A stretch of 64,000 nucleotides of DNA from Planctomycetota bacterium (GTDB taxonomy: Bacteria > Planctomycetota > UBA1135), in the NCBI GenBank assembly GCA_024229395.1, contig JAAESM010000004.1:124001-188000 (forward strand). The letters are read 5' to 3'. A model generated the notes under the pieces. That model was not told the origin of the DNA and did not search any database. It worked only from the letters and a program-made list of their open reading frames with translations. A program made the translations under genes and the position numbers. This document shows, piece by piece, positions 35,260 through 42,297 of the stretch (positions are counted from its first letter, which is position 1; every line of letters starts with the position of its first letter).

Positions 35260-36888
35260 TTGGCCGTCATGGAGCGTGAATCCCTAGAAGTCGATGTCCT
35301 GGTCGTTGGTGCTGGCCCAGCCGGTCTATCTTTCGCCCTACAACTCGCAAAATTAGCCGAGGAGAAATCCGAGGAACTGGCCATCCTGGTCTTGGATAAG
35401 GCCGAAGAAATCGGCCATCATTCCTTGAGTGGTGCGGTGTTGGATCCACGCGCAGTGTTGGAGATGTATCCGCATGCGGAGACCGAAGGATTCCCGATCC
35501 ATTCCAAGGTCACCGAAGATGCCTTGTTGTGGTTGAGCAGGGGTGGCAAGAAGACATTCAAAGGTGCCTTCTGCCCGCCGCAGTTCAAGAACCATGGCAA
35601 GTGGATCACCTCGATCAACGACATGGTCAAGTGGCTGGAACAAAAGGCTGAAGCCGCTGGCATTGAGGTCTACCCAGGTTTCGCAGGTTCGGAAATTCTC
35701 TACGGCGACGGCGGCGAGGTTCTTGGTGTGCGCACCGTCGATCAAGGCATTGGCAAGGATGGCCAGCAGCAAGCCAACTTCCAGCCAGGTATGGATATCC
35801 AAGCACGCCTGACGGTGTTCGCCGAAGGTACACGGGGTTCCTTGTCCAAGCAGTTGATTAAGGACAAGCAACTGGATCGCGACAGCAACCCGCAAATCTG
35901 GGGTGTTGGTGTCAAGGAAATCTGGGAAGTCGAGCACTCGCTCGAAGGCCATGTCTATCACACCGGTGGTTGGCCACTAGACAAATCGATCTACGGTGGC
36001 GGCTGGATCTACGGCATGCCTAACAACCGTCTATCAGTCGGCTTCGTCATGGGCATGGACCATGGCAACGCTTCCTTTGATTACCACGCCAAGATGCAAG
36101 AGTGGAAGACCCACCCGTTCATGCGCGAGTTGCTTAAGGGCGGCAAGATGGTGCGTTTCGGTGCCAAGACCGTTCCTGAAGGCGGGCTCTATTCCATGCC
36201 ACGTTCCTGGGGCGATGGCTTCTTGATGGTCGGCGATAGTGCCGGCTACATGAACGCCGCACGCTTGAAGGGATTGCACCTCGCCATGAAGTCTGGCGTC
36301 CTGGCAGCCGAAGCCGCAATCGGTGCACTTGCTGCCACCGAAGGCAATGCGTCCGGCGTCAACCTTTCCCAAGTGGACTCGCTGTTCCAGAACAGTTGGG
36401 CTCATGAGGAACTGCATAAGGTGCGTAACTTCCGCCAAGGATTCCAGAAGGGATTCATGTCTGGCACGATTGGCGCAGGCTTGGTCACTTTGACCGGCGG
36501 CAAGTTACCTGGTGGTCGCAAGCCAATGAAGGCGGACCACGAACTTTATGTCAAAGGTCGCACGCATGATCCAAAGCCGACCTTCGATAACGAACTAACC
36601 TTCGACAAGCTGACCGACGTCTACCATTCCGGTTCAGTCCACGAAGAGGATCAACCCTGCCACTTGGTGGTGGGTGATACCAGTATCTGCACCGATCGGT
36701 GCACTCAGGAATACGGCAACCCTTGTCAGCATTTCTGCCCGGCTGCAGTCTATGAGTGGGAGGAAGACGCGTTGATGATCAATGCGTCGAACTGTGTCCA
36801 CTGCAAGACCTGCGACATTGCCGATCCTTACGAAAACATTAACTGGGTTGTGCCCGCCGGTGGTGGCCCTGTCTACACCGGAATGTAA
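35260..36888 (+). CDS. Electron transfer flavoprotein-ubiquinone oxidoreductase
   Basis: A 542-residue membrane-associated flavoprotein that passes electrons from ETF, reduced by acyl-CoA and other dehydrogenases, to quinone. The N-terminus has the FAD-binding GAGPAGLSFALQLA, the middle has LSGAVLDPRA, and MVGDSAGYMNAARLKGLHLA is the second FAD motif. The C-terminus holds the 4Fe-4S cysteines (CTDRCTQEYGNPCQHFCPA, NCVHCKTC). etfA and etfB are not adjacent. It indicates fatty or amino acid oxidation feeding a respiratory quinone pool. Confidence 0.94.
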   Translation: MAVMERESLEVDVLVVGAGPAGLSFALQLAKLAEEKSEELAILVLDKAEEIGHHSLSGAVLDPRAVLEMYPHAETEGFPIHSKVTEDALLWLSRGGKKTFKGAFCPPQFKNHGKWITSINDMVKWLEQKAEAAGIEVYPGFAGSEILYGDGGEVLGVRTVDQGIGKDGQQQANFQPGMDIQARLTVFAEGTRGSLSKQLIKDKQLDRDSNPQIWGVGVKEIWEVEHSLEGHVYHTGGWPLDKSIYGGGWIYGMPNNRLSVGFVMGMDHGNASFDYHAKMQEWKTHPFMRELLKGGKMVRFGAKTVPEGGLYSMPRSWGDGFLMVGDSAGYMNAARLKGLHLAMKSGVLAAEAAIGALAATEGNASGVNLSQVDSLFQNSWAHEELHKVRNFRQGFQKGFMSGTIGAGLVTLTGGKLPGGRKPMKADHELYVKGRTHDPKPTFDNELTFDKLTDVYHSGSVHEEDQPCHLVVGDTSICTDRCTQEYGNPCQHFCPAAVYEWEEDALMINASNCVHCKTCDIADPYENINWVVPAGGGPVYTGM

Positions 36889-36921
36889 TCCCAGTACTGT
36901 CCCGAATCCACGCGAATAACG

Positions 36922-38367
36922 ATGCGAACCATTCTCTCCGATACCGCGGCTGCAAGTCGCACCCAACTCCACGCCATCTTGGTGCCCAAAGGCGGCAAGC
37001 CAAAATTGCCACCGCAAGCTCCTGCAATGAGCTCCTGGAAGGCCGATTTCGGCGACGACAACGGCACCACCATGATGCTGCGCGGCGAAGCCGGTAAGCG
37101 CTGGTTGCTGATCCGCGTACCTGCTGCCAAGAAGGCCAGCGCCGAAGACGTCCGTGCTTGCGCAGGTCGTGCACGCAACAAGGCCGAGAAGTTCGGTTTC
37201 ACTACTGTGTCGATTGACTTGGGTCTGCTGCCGAATAATGCAGCCTTTACCCAAGCTGCAGCCGAAGGCGCTGGCATGGCCAGTTACGACTCCGGCGTGT
37301 GCAAGAAGGATCGCAAGAAGAACGGCGTGAAGACGATCCAGATCGTCGGTGCCGGTAACGCCAAGGCCACCAAAGATGCCGTCAAGGATGGCAAGTTCGG
37401 TGCCATGGCGAATATCTACGCACGTGAGCTGCAGAACCTGCCAGCCAACATCCTCAACCCGAAAGAGTTCGCCAAGCGCGCTCGCAAGGTCTGCAACAGT
37501 TCGCCTAAGACCAGCATCAAGGTGCTCGGTGAAAAGAAGATGGCAGAGATGGGCATGGGCTCCTTGCTTGGCGTATCGCAGGGTTCCGCCAACGAGGCAC
37601 AGTTGGTGCACATGGTCTACAAGCCAAAGGGCAAGTCCAAGGGCAAGTTGGCTTTGGTCGGTAAGGGCCTGACCTTCGATACCGGTGGCATCTCACTGAA
37701 GCCTTCCGGCGGCATGGAAGACATGAAGTTCGATATGTCTGGCGCAGCGGCAGTGCTCGGCGTATTCCACGCATTGGCCAAAGGCGCGACCTGCCCCTAC
37801 GAGGTGCACGGCATCTTGGGTTGTGTTGAGAACATGCCAGGAGCGAACGCCCAACGTCCAGGTGACATCGTCACTGCCATGAACAAGATGACCATCGAGG
37901 TGCATAACACCGACGCAGAAGGTCGCTTGGTCTTGGCTGATTGCCTCACCTACACTGCACGCAAGATCAAGCCAGATCGTATCTACGACATGGCAACCTT
38001 GACTGGTGCTGCAATCCATGCATTGGGTCACCTGCACAGTGCCGTCATCGGTACCGATCAGAAGGCCATTGATGAAGTGGTCAAGAAGAGTGCTGACCTT
38101 GGTGAGCCATGCTGGCAGCTGCCAATCAACGAGGACTACCGCAACCTCACGCGCGGTAAGTATGCAGACCTGCAGAACATCTACGCTCCTGGTCAAGGCG
38201 CCGGCACCATCGCAGGTGCATGCTTCCTGTCCTTCTTCGTGGATGATGTGCCATGGGTTCACCTCGACATCGCTGCAACCGCATGGGTCGGCCCAAGCCG
38301 CTCCTACATGTCGCATGGTGGTCGCGGTGTGATTGCACGGACCATGTTGGAAGTCATTCGCGACTAG
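36922..38367 (+). CDS. pepA: Leucyl aminopeptidase family protein (M17)
   Basis: A 481-residue cytosolic di-metal aminopeptidase. The M17 catalytic core is in the C-terminal half: GKGLTFDTGGISLKPSGGME (metal Lys/Asp), DMSGAAAVLGVFHAL and the signature NTDAEGRLVLADCL, followed by TLTGAAIHALG. The N-terminal domain is poorly conserved, as usual. A clear terminator follows. Confidence 0.93.
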   Translation: MRTILSDTAAASRTQLHAILVPKGGKPKLPPQAPAMSSWKADFGDDNGTTMMLRGEAGKRWLLIRVPAAKKASAEDVRACAGRARNKAEKFGFTTVSIDLGLLPNNAAFTQAAAEGAGMASYDSGVCKKDRKKNGVKTIQIVGAGNAKATKDAVKDGKFGAMANIYARELQNLPANILNPKEFAKRARKVCNSSPKTSIKVLGEKKMAEMGMGSLLGVSQGSANEAQLVHMVYKPKGKSKGKLALVGKGLTFDTGGISLKPSGGMEDMKFDMSGAAAVLGVFHALAKGATCPYEVHGILGCVENMPGANAQRPGDIVTAMNKMTIEVHNTDAEGRLVLADCLTYTARKIKPDRIYDMATLTGAAIHALGHLHSAVIGTDQKAIDEVVKKSADLGEPCWQLPINEDYRNLTRGKYADLQNIYAPGQGAGTIAGACFLSFFVDDVPWVHLDIAATAWVGPSRSYMSHGGRGVIARTMLEVIRD

Positions 38368-38435
38368 TCCGCAGCGCGTGGCTATTTGAGCTACGCAACA
38401 AGTACCTGCCTTTGAGGCGGGAGCAAATCTCACTC

Positions 38436-38463
38436 AGGAGGCGACCCTTTTCGGTCGCCTCCT
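38436..38463 (+). terminator. Terminator after pepA
   Basis: A perfect 11-base stem AGGAGGCGACC / GGTCGCCTCCT with loop CTTTTC, followed by TTAGTATT. It is 17 bases before the next start codon. Confidence 0.75.
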
Positions 38464-38464
38464 T

Positions 38465-38470
38465 TAGTAT
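38465..38470 (+). promoter_or_regulatory. TAGTAT -10 box of the M20 gene
   Basis: TAGTAT lies directly after the pepA terminator stem and ends nine bases before the ATG at 38480. The -35 region would fall inside the terminator hairpin; no good -35 match is seen. Confidence 0.4.
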
Positions 38471-38479
38471 TCTGGGTGC

Positions 38480-39829
38480 ATGTCTTGTCGATCGTTCCGA
38501 AACTTGCTCTCAGCAGGTGTTGTTGTTGCCGCCCTTACAAGTGGTTCCTTAATCGCCCAAACCCCAATTGAGAGCTCCGTGGGATCCTGGATGGAGGAAC
38601 ATGGCCCTGCATTGGTTGAGAGCTACAAGCATCTACACCGCAACCCAGAGTTGAGCTTTCATGAGGTCGAGTCGGCCAAGTTGATGGCCAAGCATCTGAA
38701 GGGACTTGGTTTCGAAGTCACCGAAAACATTGGCGGCACCGGGGTGGTTGGAATCTTGAAGAATGGTGAAGGCCCTACGGTCTTGGTTCGTACCGATACC
38801 GATGCACTGCCGCTAGAGGAACGCACAGGCTTGGATTACGCCAGCACCAAGAAGGTCAAGGACAAGCATGGCGCAGAAGTGAATGTCATGCACGCATGTG
38901 GCCATGATGTACACATGAGCGTTTGGAGTGGCACCGCCCAGTACTTGGCAACGCACTTGGATGCATGGCAGGGTACCTTGTTGTTCATTGCCCAACCCGC
39001 CGAGGAGCGTGGCGCTGGAGCACGCGCGATGCTCGCCGACGGACTGTTCAAGAAATTTCCTAAGCCAGACTTCGCCTTAGCCCTGCATGTCACTGGTGCC
39101 TTGCCAGTCGGCAAGATTGGCAGTTGCTCCGGGTATGCCTTGGCCAATGTCGATTCGGTCGATATTTTGGTGCGAGGCCGTGGCGGCCATGGTTCCACGC
39201 CGCACAAGACGCATGATCCGGTAGTGCTGGCCGCACGGATCGTGGTCGATCTGCAAAACATCGTCAGTCGCGAAATCTCTGCCCAAGAAGCAGCGGTGGT
39301 GACCGTTGGCGCGATCCAAGGCGGCACCAAACACAACATCATTCCCGATGAAGTGCATTTGCAGATCACCGTGCGATCCTACAAGCCTGAAGTCCGCAAG
39401 GCCTTGTTGGATGCCATCAAACGCACCGCCATTCACGAAGCCCAAGCGGCAGGCTTCCCGGATTCTCTCAGCCCGATCGTGACCGTTGCAGAAGAAGAGT
39501 TCACCCCAGCAACTTACAACGATCCTGAGCTGGTTCAACGCATCGATAAGGTATTCAATGCCAAGTTAGGCAAAGGCACGGTCATCAGCGTGCCACCAGT
39601 AATGGGAGGCGAGGACTTTGGTCGTTATGGCCCTGCTGCAAAATGTCCTAGTTACATCTTCTGGCTGGGCGTGACCGAACCAAACCTTTGGAAGGCGGGA
39701 AGGCAACCAGGTGGACCGCCCATGCCATCCATTCACAACAGCGCATTTGCACCGGAGCCGGTCGGTTCTTTGCGCACCGGGGTCATCGCCATGACACAGG
39801 CTGTGTTGGAACTTATGCCAACAAAATAG
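38480..39829 (+). CDS. Secreted M20-family amidohydrolase
   Basis: A 449-residue zinc hydrolase with an N-terminal signal peptide (LLSAGVVVAALTSGSLIAQ, cleavage near AQ-TP). The M20 features are RRNPELSF-like HRNPELSFHEVES, RTDTDALPLEE, ACGHDVHMSV, QPAEERGAGARAML and MGGEDFGRYG. The HRNPELSF and GHDxH pattern is that of the hippurate/N-acyl-amino acid hydrolase subgroup, so periplasmic deacylation of acyl amino acids is likely. Confidence 0.88.
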   Translation: MSCRSFRNLLSAGVVVAALTSGSLIAQTPIESSVGSWMEEHGPALVESYKHLHRNPELSFHEVESAKLMAKHLKGLGFEVTENIGGTGVVGILKNGEGPTVLVRTDTDALPLEERTGLDYASTKKVKDKHGAEVNVMHACGHDVHMSVWSGTAQYLATHLDAWQGTLLFIAQPAEERGAGARAMLADGLFKKFPKPDFALALHVTGALPVGKIGSCSGYALANVDSVDILVRGRGGHGSTPHKTHDPVVLAARIVVDLQNIVSREISAQEAAVVTVGAIQGGTKHNIIPDEVHLQITVRSYKPEVRKALLDAIKRTAIHEAQAAGFPDSLSPIVTVAEEEFTPATYNDPELVQRIDKVFNAKLGKGTVISVPPVMGGEDFGRYGPAAKCPSYIFWLGVTEPNLWKAGRQPGGPPMPSIHNSAFAPEPVGSLRTGVIAMTQAVLELMPTK

Positions 39830-39854
39830 CCCCGGCCAAAGGACCAGGGCTATT
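39825..39854 (-). terminator. Hairpin between convergent M20 gene and gltA
   Basis: AATAGCCC and GGGCTATT form an 8-base stem. On the minus strand it is followed by TTGTTGG after TT, so it best serves gltA; it overlaps the M20 stop codon. Confidence 0.5.
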
Positions 39855-39881
39855 GAAACCAACGAGCGCTAGGAAGGAATC

Positions 39882-41207
39882 TTAGCGCTGGTCCATCGGC
39901 ACGAAATCGCGCCGTGGGTAACCGGTGTAGATTTGACGAGGACGAACAATACGGTTGTTTACGTCGGCCATCATCTCTTCCCAGTGTGCGAGCCAACCGA
40001 CCATTCGGCCGACGGCGAAGAACACCGTAAAACTGCGTGGGCAGAAGCCCATAGCTGAGTAGATCATGCCGGAGTAGAAGTCGACGTTCGGGAACAACTT
40101 TCGCTTAGTGAAGTAGTCATCCTCGATTGCAGTCTTCTCCAAAGCTTGAGCGATTTCCAACATGCGGTTAGGACCGGCGACATCGACCACATCACCTGCA
40201 AGCTTGCCAATCACCTTGGCGCGCGGATCGTAGTTCTTGTAGACGCGGTGTCCAAAACCCATCAGGCGCTTATCGCCGCTTTGGCAGGATTCCAAGAAAG
40301 CCGGTACATCCGCCAGGTCCTCAATGGACTCGAGCATTTCCAGAACCTTCTGGTTGGCGCCACCATGCAGTGGGCCGTGTAGTGCAGCAGCACCTGCGGT
40401 CACCGCCGAGTAAGGGTTCACCTGCGAGCTACCGACAGCACGAACGGCGTTGGTCGAGCAGTTCTGCTCATGGTCAGCGTGCAAGACCAGCAGCGCATCC
40501 ATGGCCTTGACCATGGCGGGGGCGACATTTGGCTCCTCTCCGGTTGGAGTGAGCATCATGTGCAGGAAGTTCTCGCTATAGGAGAGTTCCGGGCGAATAT
40601 CGATCGGTCCCGCGCCAGTGCGGAAGCGGAAACCCAAAGCTGCGATTACCGGGGTCATCGCAATCAGGCGCATGGTGTGCTGGCGACGTACTTCTGGCTC
40701 CAGAACCTCTGCGGCCTCTGGGTATTCTCCAGCCAATGCGGCCAGCGAGGTCTGCAGCATGGACATGGGATGCAGATCAGGGTCCATCGCGTTCTGCAAA
40801 CGCATCACGCTTTCAGGCATGACCATGTCGGCGCGAACTTCGGCTTCGAACTCCGCCAACTGCTCCGCATTCGGCAGTTCGCGGTTCAAGACCAGGTAGC
40901 AAACCTCCATGTAGGAGCAGTGCTCCGCCAGTTCCTCGATGCGATAGCCGGAATACTCAAGGATTCCCTGTTCGCCATCGATAAAGCACACAGAACTGCG
41001 ACAAACTGCCGTGTTGCTGAGGCCCGGGTCGAATGGCATCATGCCAAAGTCGCCTTCGTTGACCTTGATGCCACGCAGGTCCATGGCCTGAATGGTGTCG
41101 TCGGTGATTGGGAGTTCGTACTGCTGCCCAGTGCGGCGGTCAGTTACGGCGAGGATATCCTGCTCCGAGGCGGTGCCTGTGGCAGAATCGGCGGATGGCT
41201 CTTCCAT
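39882..41207 (-). CDS. gltA: Citrate synthase
   Basis: The TCA-cycle entry enzyme, 441 residues. It has SYMEVCYLVLNRELP, LVLHADHEQNCSTNAVR (catalytic His), HGPLHGGANQKVLEML (His), GFGHRVYKNYDPRA (His and Arg) and a final Asp in NVDFYSGMIYSAMGF. The long N-terminal form is the hexameric GltA type. The frame opens at 41264, but MEEPSADS at 41207 is the likelier start. Confidence 0.95.
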   Translation of the reverse strand: MEEPSADSATGTASEQDILAVTDRRTGQQYELPITDDTIQAMDLRGIKVNEGDFGMMPFDPGLSNTAVCRSSVCFIDGEQGILEYSGYRIEELAEHCSYMEVCYLVLNRELPNAEQLAEFEAEVRADMVMPESVMRLQNAMDPDLHPMSMLQTSLAALAGEYPEAAEVLEPEVRRQHTMRLIAMTPVIAALGFRFRTGAGPIDIRPELSYSENFLHMMLTPTGEEPNVAPAMVKAMDALLVLHADHEQNCSTNAVRAVGSSQVNPYSAVTAGAAALHGPLHGGANQKVLEMLESIEDLADVPAFLESCQSGDKRLMGFGHRVYKNYDPRAKVIGKLAGDVVDVAGPNRMLEIAQALEKTAIEDDYFTKRKLFPNVDFYSGMIYSAMGFCPRSFTVFFAVGRMVGWLAHWEEMMADVNNRIVRPRQIYTGYPRRDFVPMDQR

Positions 41208-41286
41208 GTTGTTCTTGTGCCCATGAAGGGGCGTTAGAAGGGCAAGGATTGTCGCAGATTCCAATCAATCCCTCAAGGTCTTTAAT

Positions 41287-41362
41287 TGGTAGGGGGGACG
41301 GGACTCGAACCCGCACTGGAAGGATTTTAAGTCCTTTGCCTCTGCCATTGGGCTACCCCCCC
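41287..41362 (-). tRNA. tRNA with UAA anticodon, short variable arm (tRNA-Leu-like)
   Basis: A full cloverleaf can be drawn on the minus strand. The acceptor stem is a run of seven G paired to six C and one U (a G-U pair at position 1-72). T8-A9, a D arm GCC-CAATGGCAGA-GGC, an anticodon arm AAGGA-CTTAAAA-TCCTT with anticodon TAA (41327-41329), a five-base variable loop CCAGT, a T arm GCGGG-TTCGAGT-CCCGT, discriminator A and an encoded CCA follow. The anticodon reads UUA (leucine), but bacterial tRNA-Leu normally has a long variable arm. The identity is therefore uncertain. Confidence 0.8.
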
Positions 41363-41377
41363 ATAGTGAGGTGCGGC

Positions 41378-41384
41378 TATTATC
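41378..41384. promoter_or_regulatory. Overlapping divergent -10 boxes for the UAA tRNA and the DUF423 gene
   Basis: The plus strand reads TATTAT (41378-41383), ending 11 bases before ATG 41395. The minus strand reads GATAAT (41384-41379), ending 16 bases before the tRNA 5' end. The seven bases are nearly symmetric and could serve both directions. Confidence 0.45.
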
Positions 41385-41394
41385 GGCAATCCTT

Positions 41395-41790
41395 ATGGAT
41401 TTCCTACCCCGTCTTTGGTGTGGCCTCGGCGCCTTGTTGGTGGCGATCGGCATTGGTCTTGGAGCCTGGCACGCTCACGGTTTGGTCGAGCAGTTGGATG
41501 AGCATGCCTACGCATCCTTCGGCCGCGCCCTCCAACAGCAGTACATCGCTGGTTTGGGCTTAATCGGCGCAGGAATCCTGCTCCGCGGTGGCGCTTCCAG
41601 ATTGGGCCATATGGCCGCTACAGGCATCCTATTGGGTGCTGTGATGTTCTGCGGAGATGTCTATCTCGGCGCTCTCAGCGGCAATGCTCTTGGTGTGGCG
41701 CCCTTTGGTGGCAGTGTCACGATCCTTTCGTGGGTCCTGCTTGGCGGGGAAATCCTGTTTTCAGGATCCCGCATGAAGGGCTTTTCATAA
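41395..41790 (+). CDS. DUF423 family small membrane protein
   Basis: A 131-residue protein with about four membrane helices. The first helix contains the family motif in GLGALLVAIGIGLGAWHAHG, with the G-A-x-x-x-H pattern, followed by helices near IAGLGLIGAGILL, MAATGILLGAVMFCGD and ITILSWVLLGGEILF-like VTILSWVLLGGEI. Function unknown. It lies between two tRNA genes on the opposite strand. The frame opens with GTG at 41371, but the -10 box would be inside it, so ATG 41395 is preferred. Confidence 0.75.
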   Translation: MDFLPRLWCGLGALLVAIGIGLGAWHAHGLVEQLDEHAYASFGRALQQQYIAGLGLIGAGILLRGGASRLGHMAATGILLGAVMFCGDVYLGALSGNALGVAPFGGSVTILSWVLLGGEILFSGSRMKGFS

Positions 41791-41799
41791 GAGGGGGGC

Positions 41800-41873
41800 T
41801 GGAGCCGGCACCCAGACTCGAACTGGGGGTGACGGATTTGCAATCCGTTGCCTTACCACTTGGCTATGCCGGC
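41800..41873 (-). tRNA. tRNA-Cys (GCA)
   Basis: Minus-strand cloverleaf: acceptor GCCGGCA/TGCCGGC, anticodon arm ACGGA-TTGCAAA-TCCGT with anticodon GCA, T arm with TTCGAGT, and U as the discriminator base, which is the hallmark of tRNA-Cys. The 3' CCA is encoded (41800-41802). Confidence 0.96.
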
Positions 41874-41979
41874 CTAGCGGCGCGAAGTTTATTCTGCGCC
41901 CGCCCTTGTGTCCATAAGCAATCTTTACCTTTTGCCGATATACTGCCCCTTCGAGTCGCTCCAGACTCCTCCCAAAGTG

Positions 41980-42222
41980 ATGAAAAGAAAGCTCTTCTGC
42001 ACGATTCCACAAAAACTCATCCAGCAACCTTTGTTGTTTACGCTGGTGAACCGTTTCAAGGTGGTGCCCAATATTCGCGGTGCCAGCGTTACGGAAACCA
42101 TTGCGATTCTGTCGTTAGAGCTCGAAGGTGATGATGCCAACGTCGAAGAGGCCGTCGCCTACCTCAAGGAAGAGGGCGTCCAGGTCGAGACCCTCGAAGA
42201 TGGTCAGGAGCGCACGGTCTGA
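41980..42222 (+). CDS. NIL-domain protein
   Basis: An 80-residue protein made almost wholly of a NIL-like ferredoxin-fold domain: QQPLLFTLVNRFKVVPNIRG, then ILSLELEGDDANVEEAVAYL and EEGVQVETLE. NIL domains are usually the C-terminal ligand-sensing part of methionine ABC transporter ATPases or are fused to ferredoxins; here the domain is free-standing. No methionine transporter gene adjoins it. ATG 41980 is preferred to the start at 41908, whose extra residues do not look like the family. Confidence 0.75.
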   Translation: MKRKLFCTIPQKLIQQPLLFTLVNRFKVVPNIRGASVTETIAILSLELEGDDANVEEAVAYLKEEGVQVETLEDGQERTV

Positions 42223-42244
42223 GTCCACAGCTCTAGTCCAAACA

Positions 42245-42278
42245 AAAAGGCCAACGGCAGCAATGCCGTCGGCCTTTT
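42245..42278. terminator. Bidirectional terminator after the NIL-domain gene
   Basis: AAAAGGCC-A-ACGGCA, GCAA tetraloop, TGCCGT-C-GGCCTTTT: a 15-position stem with one A-C mismatch. The A-run and T-run make it work in both directions, for this gene and for the converging gene at 42298. Confidence 0.85.
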
Positions 42279-42297
42279 CTTATGTGCGGAAGAATCT

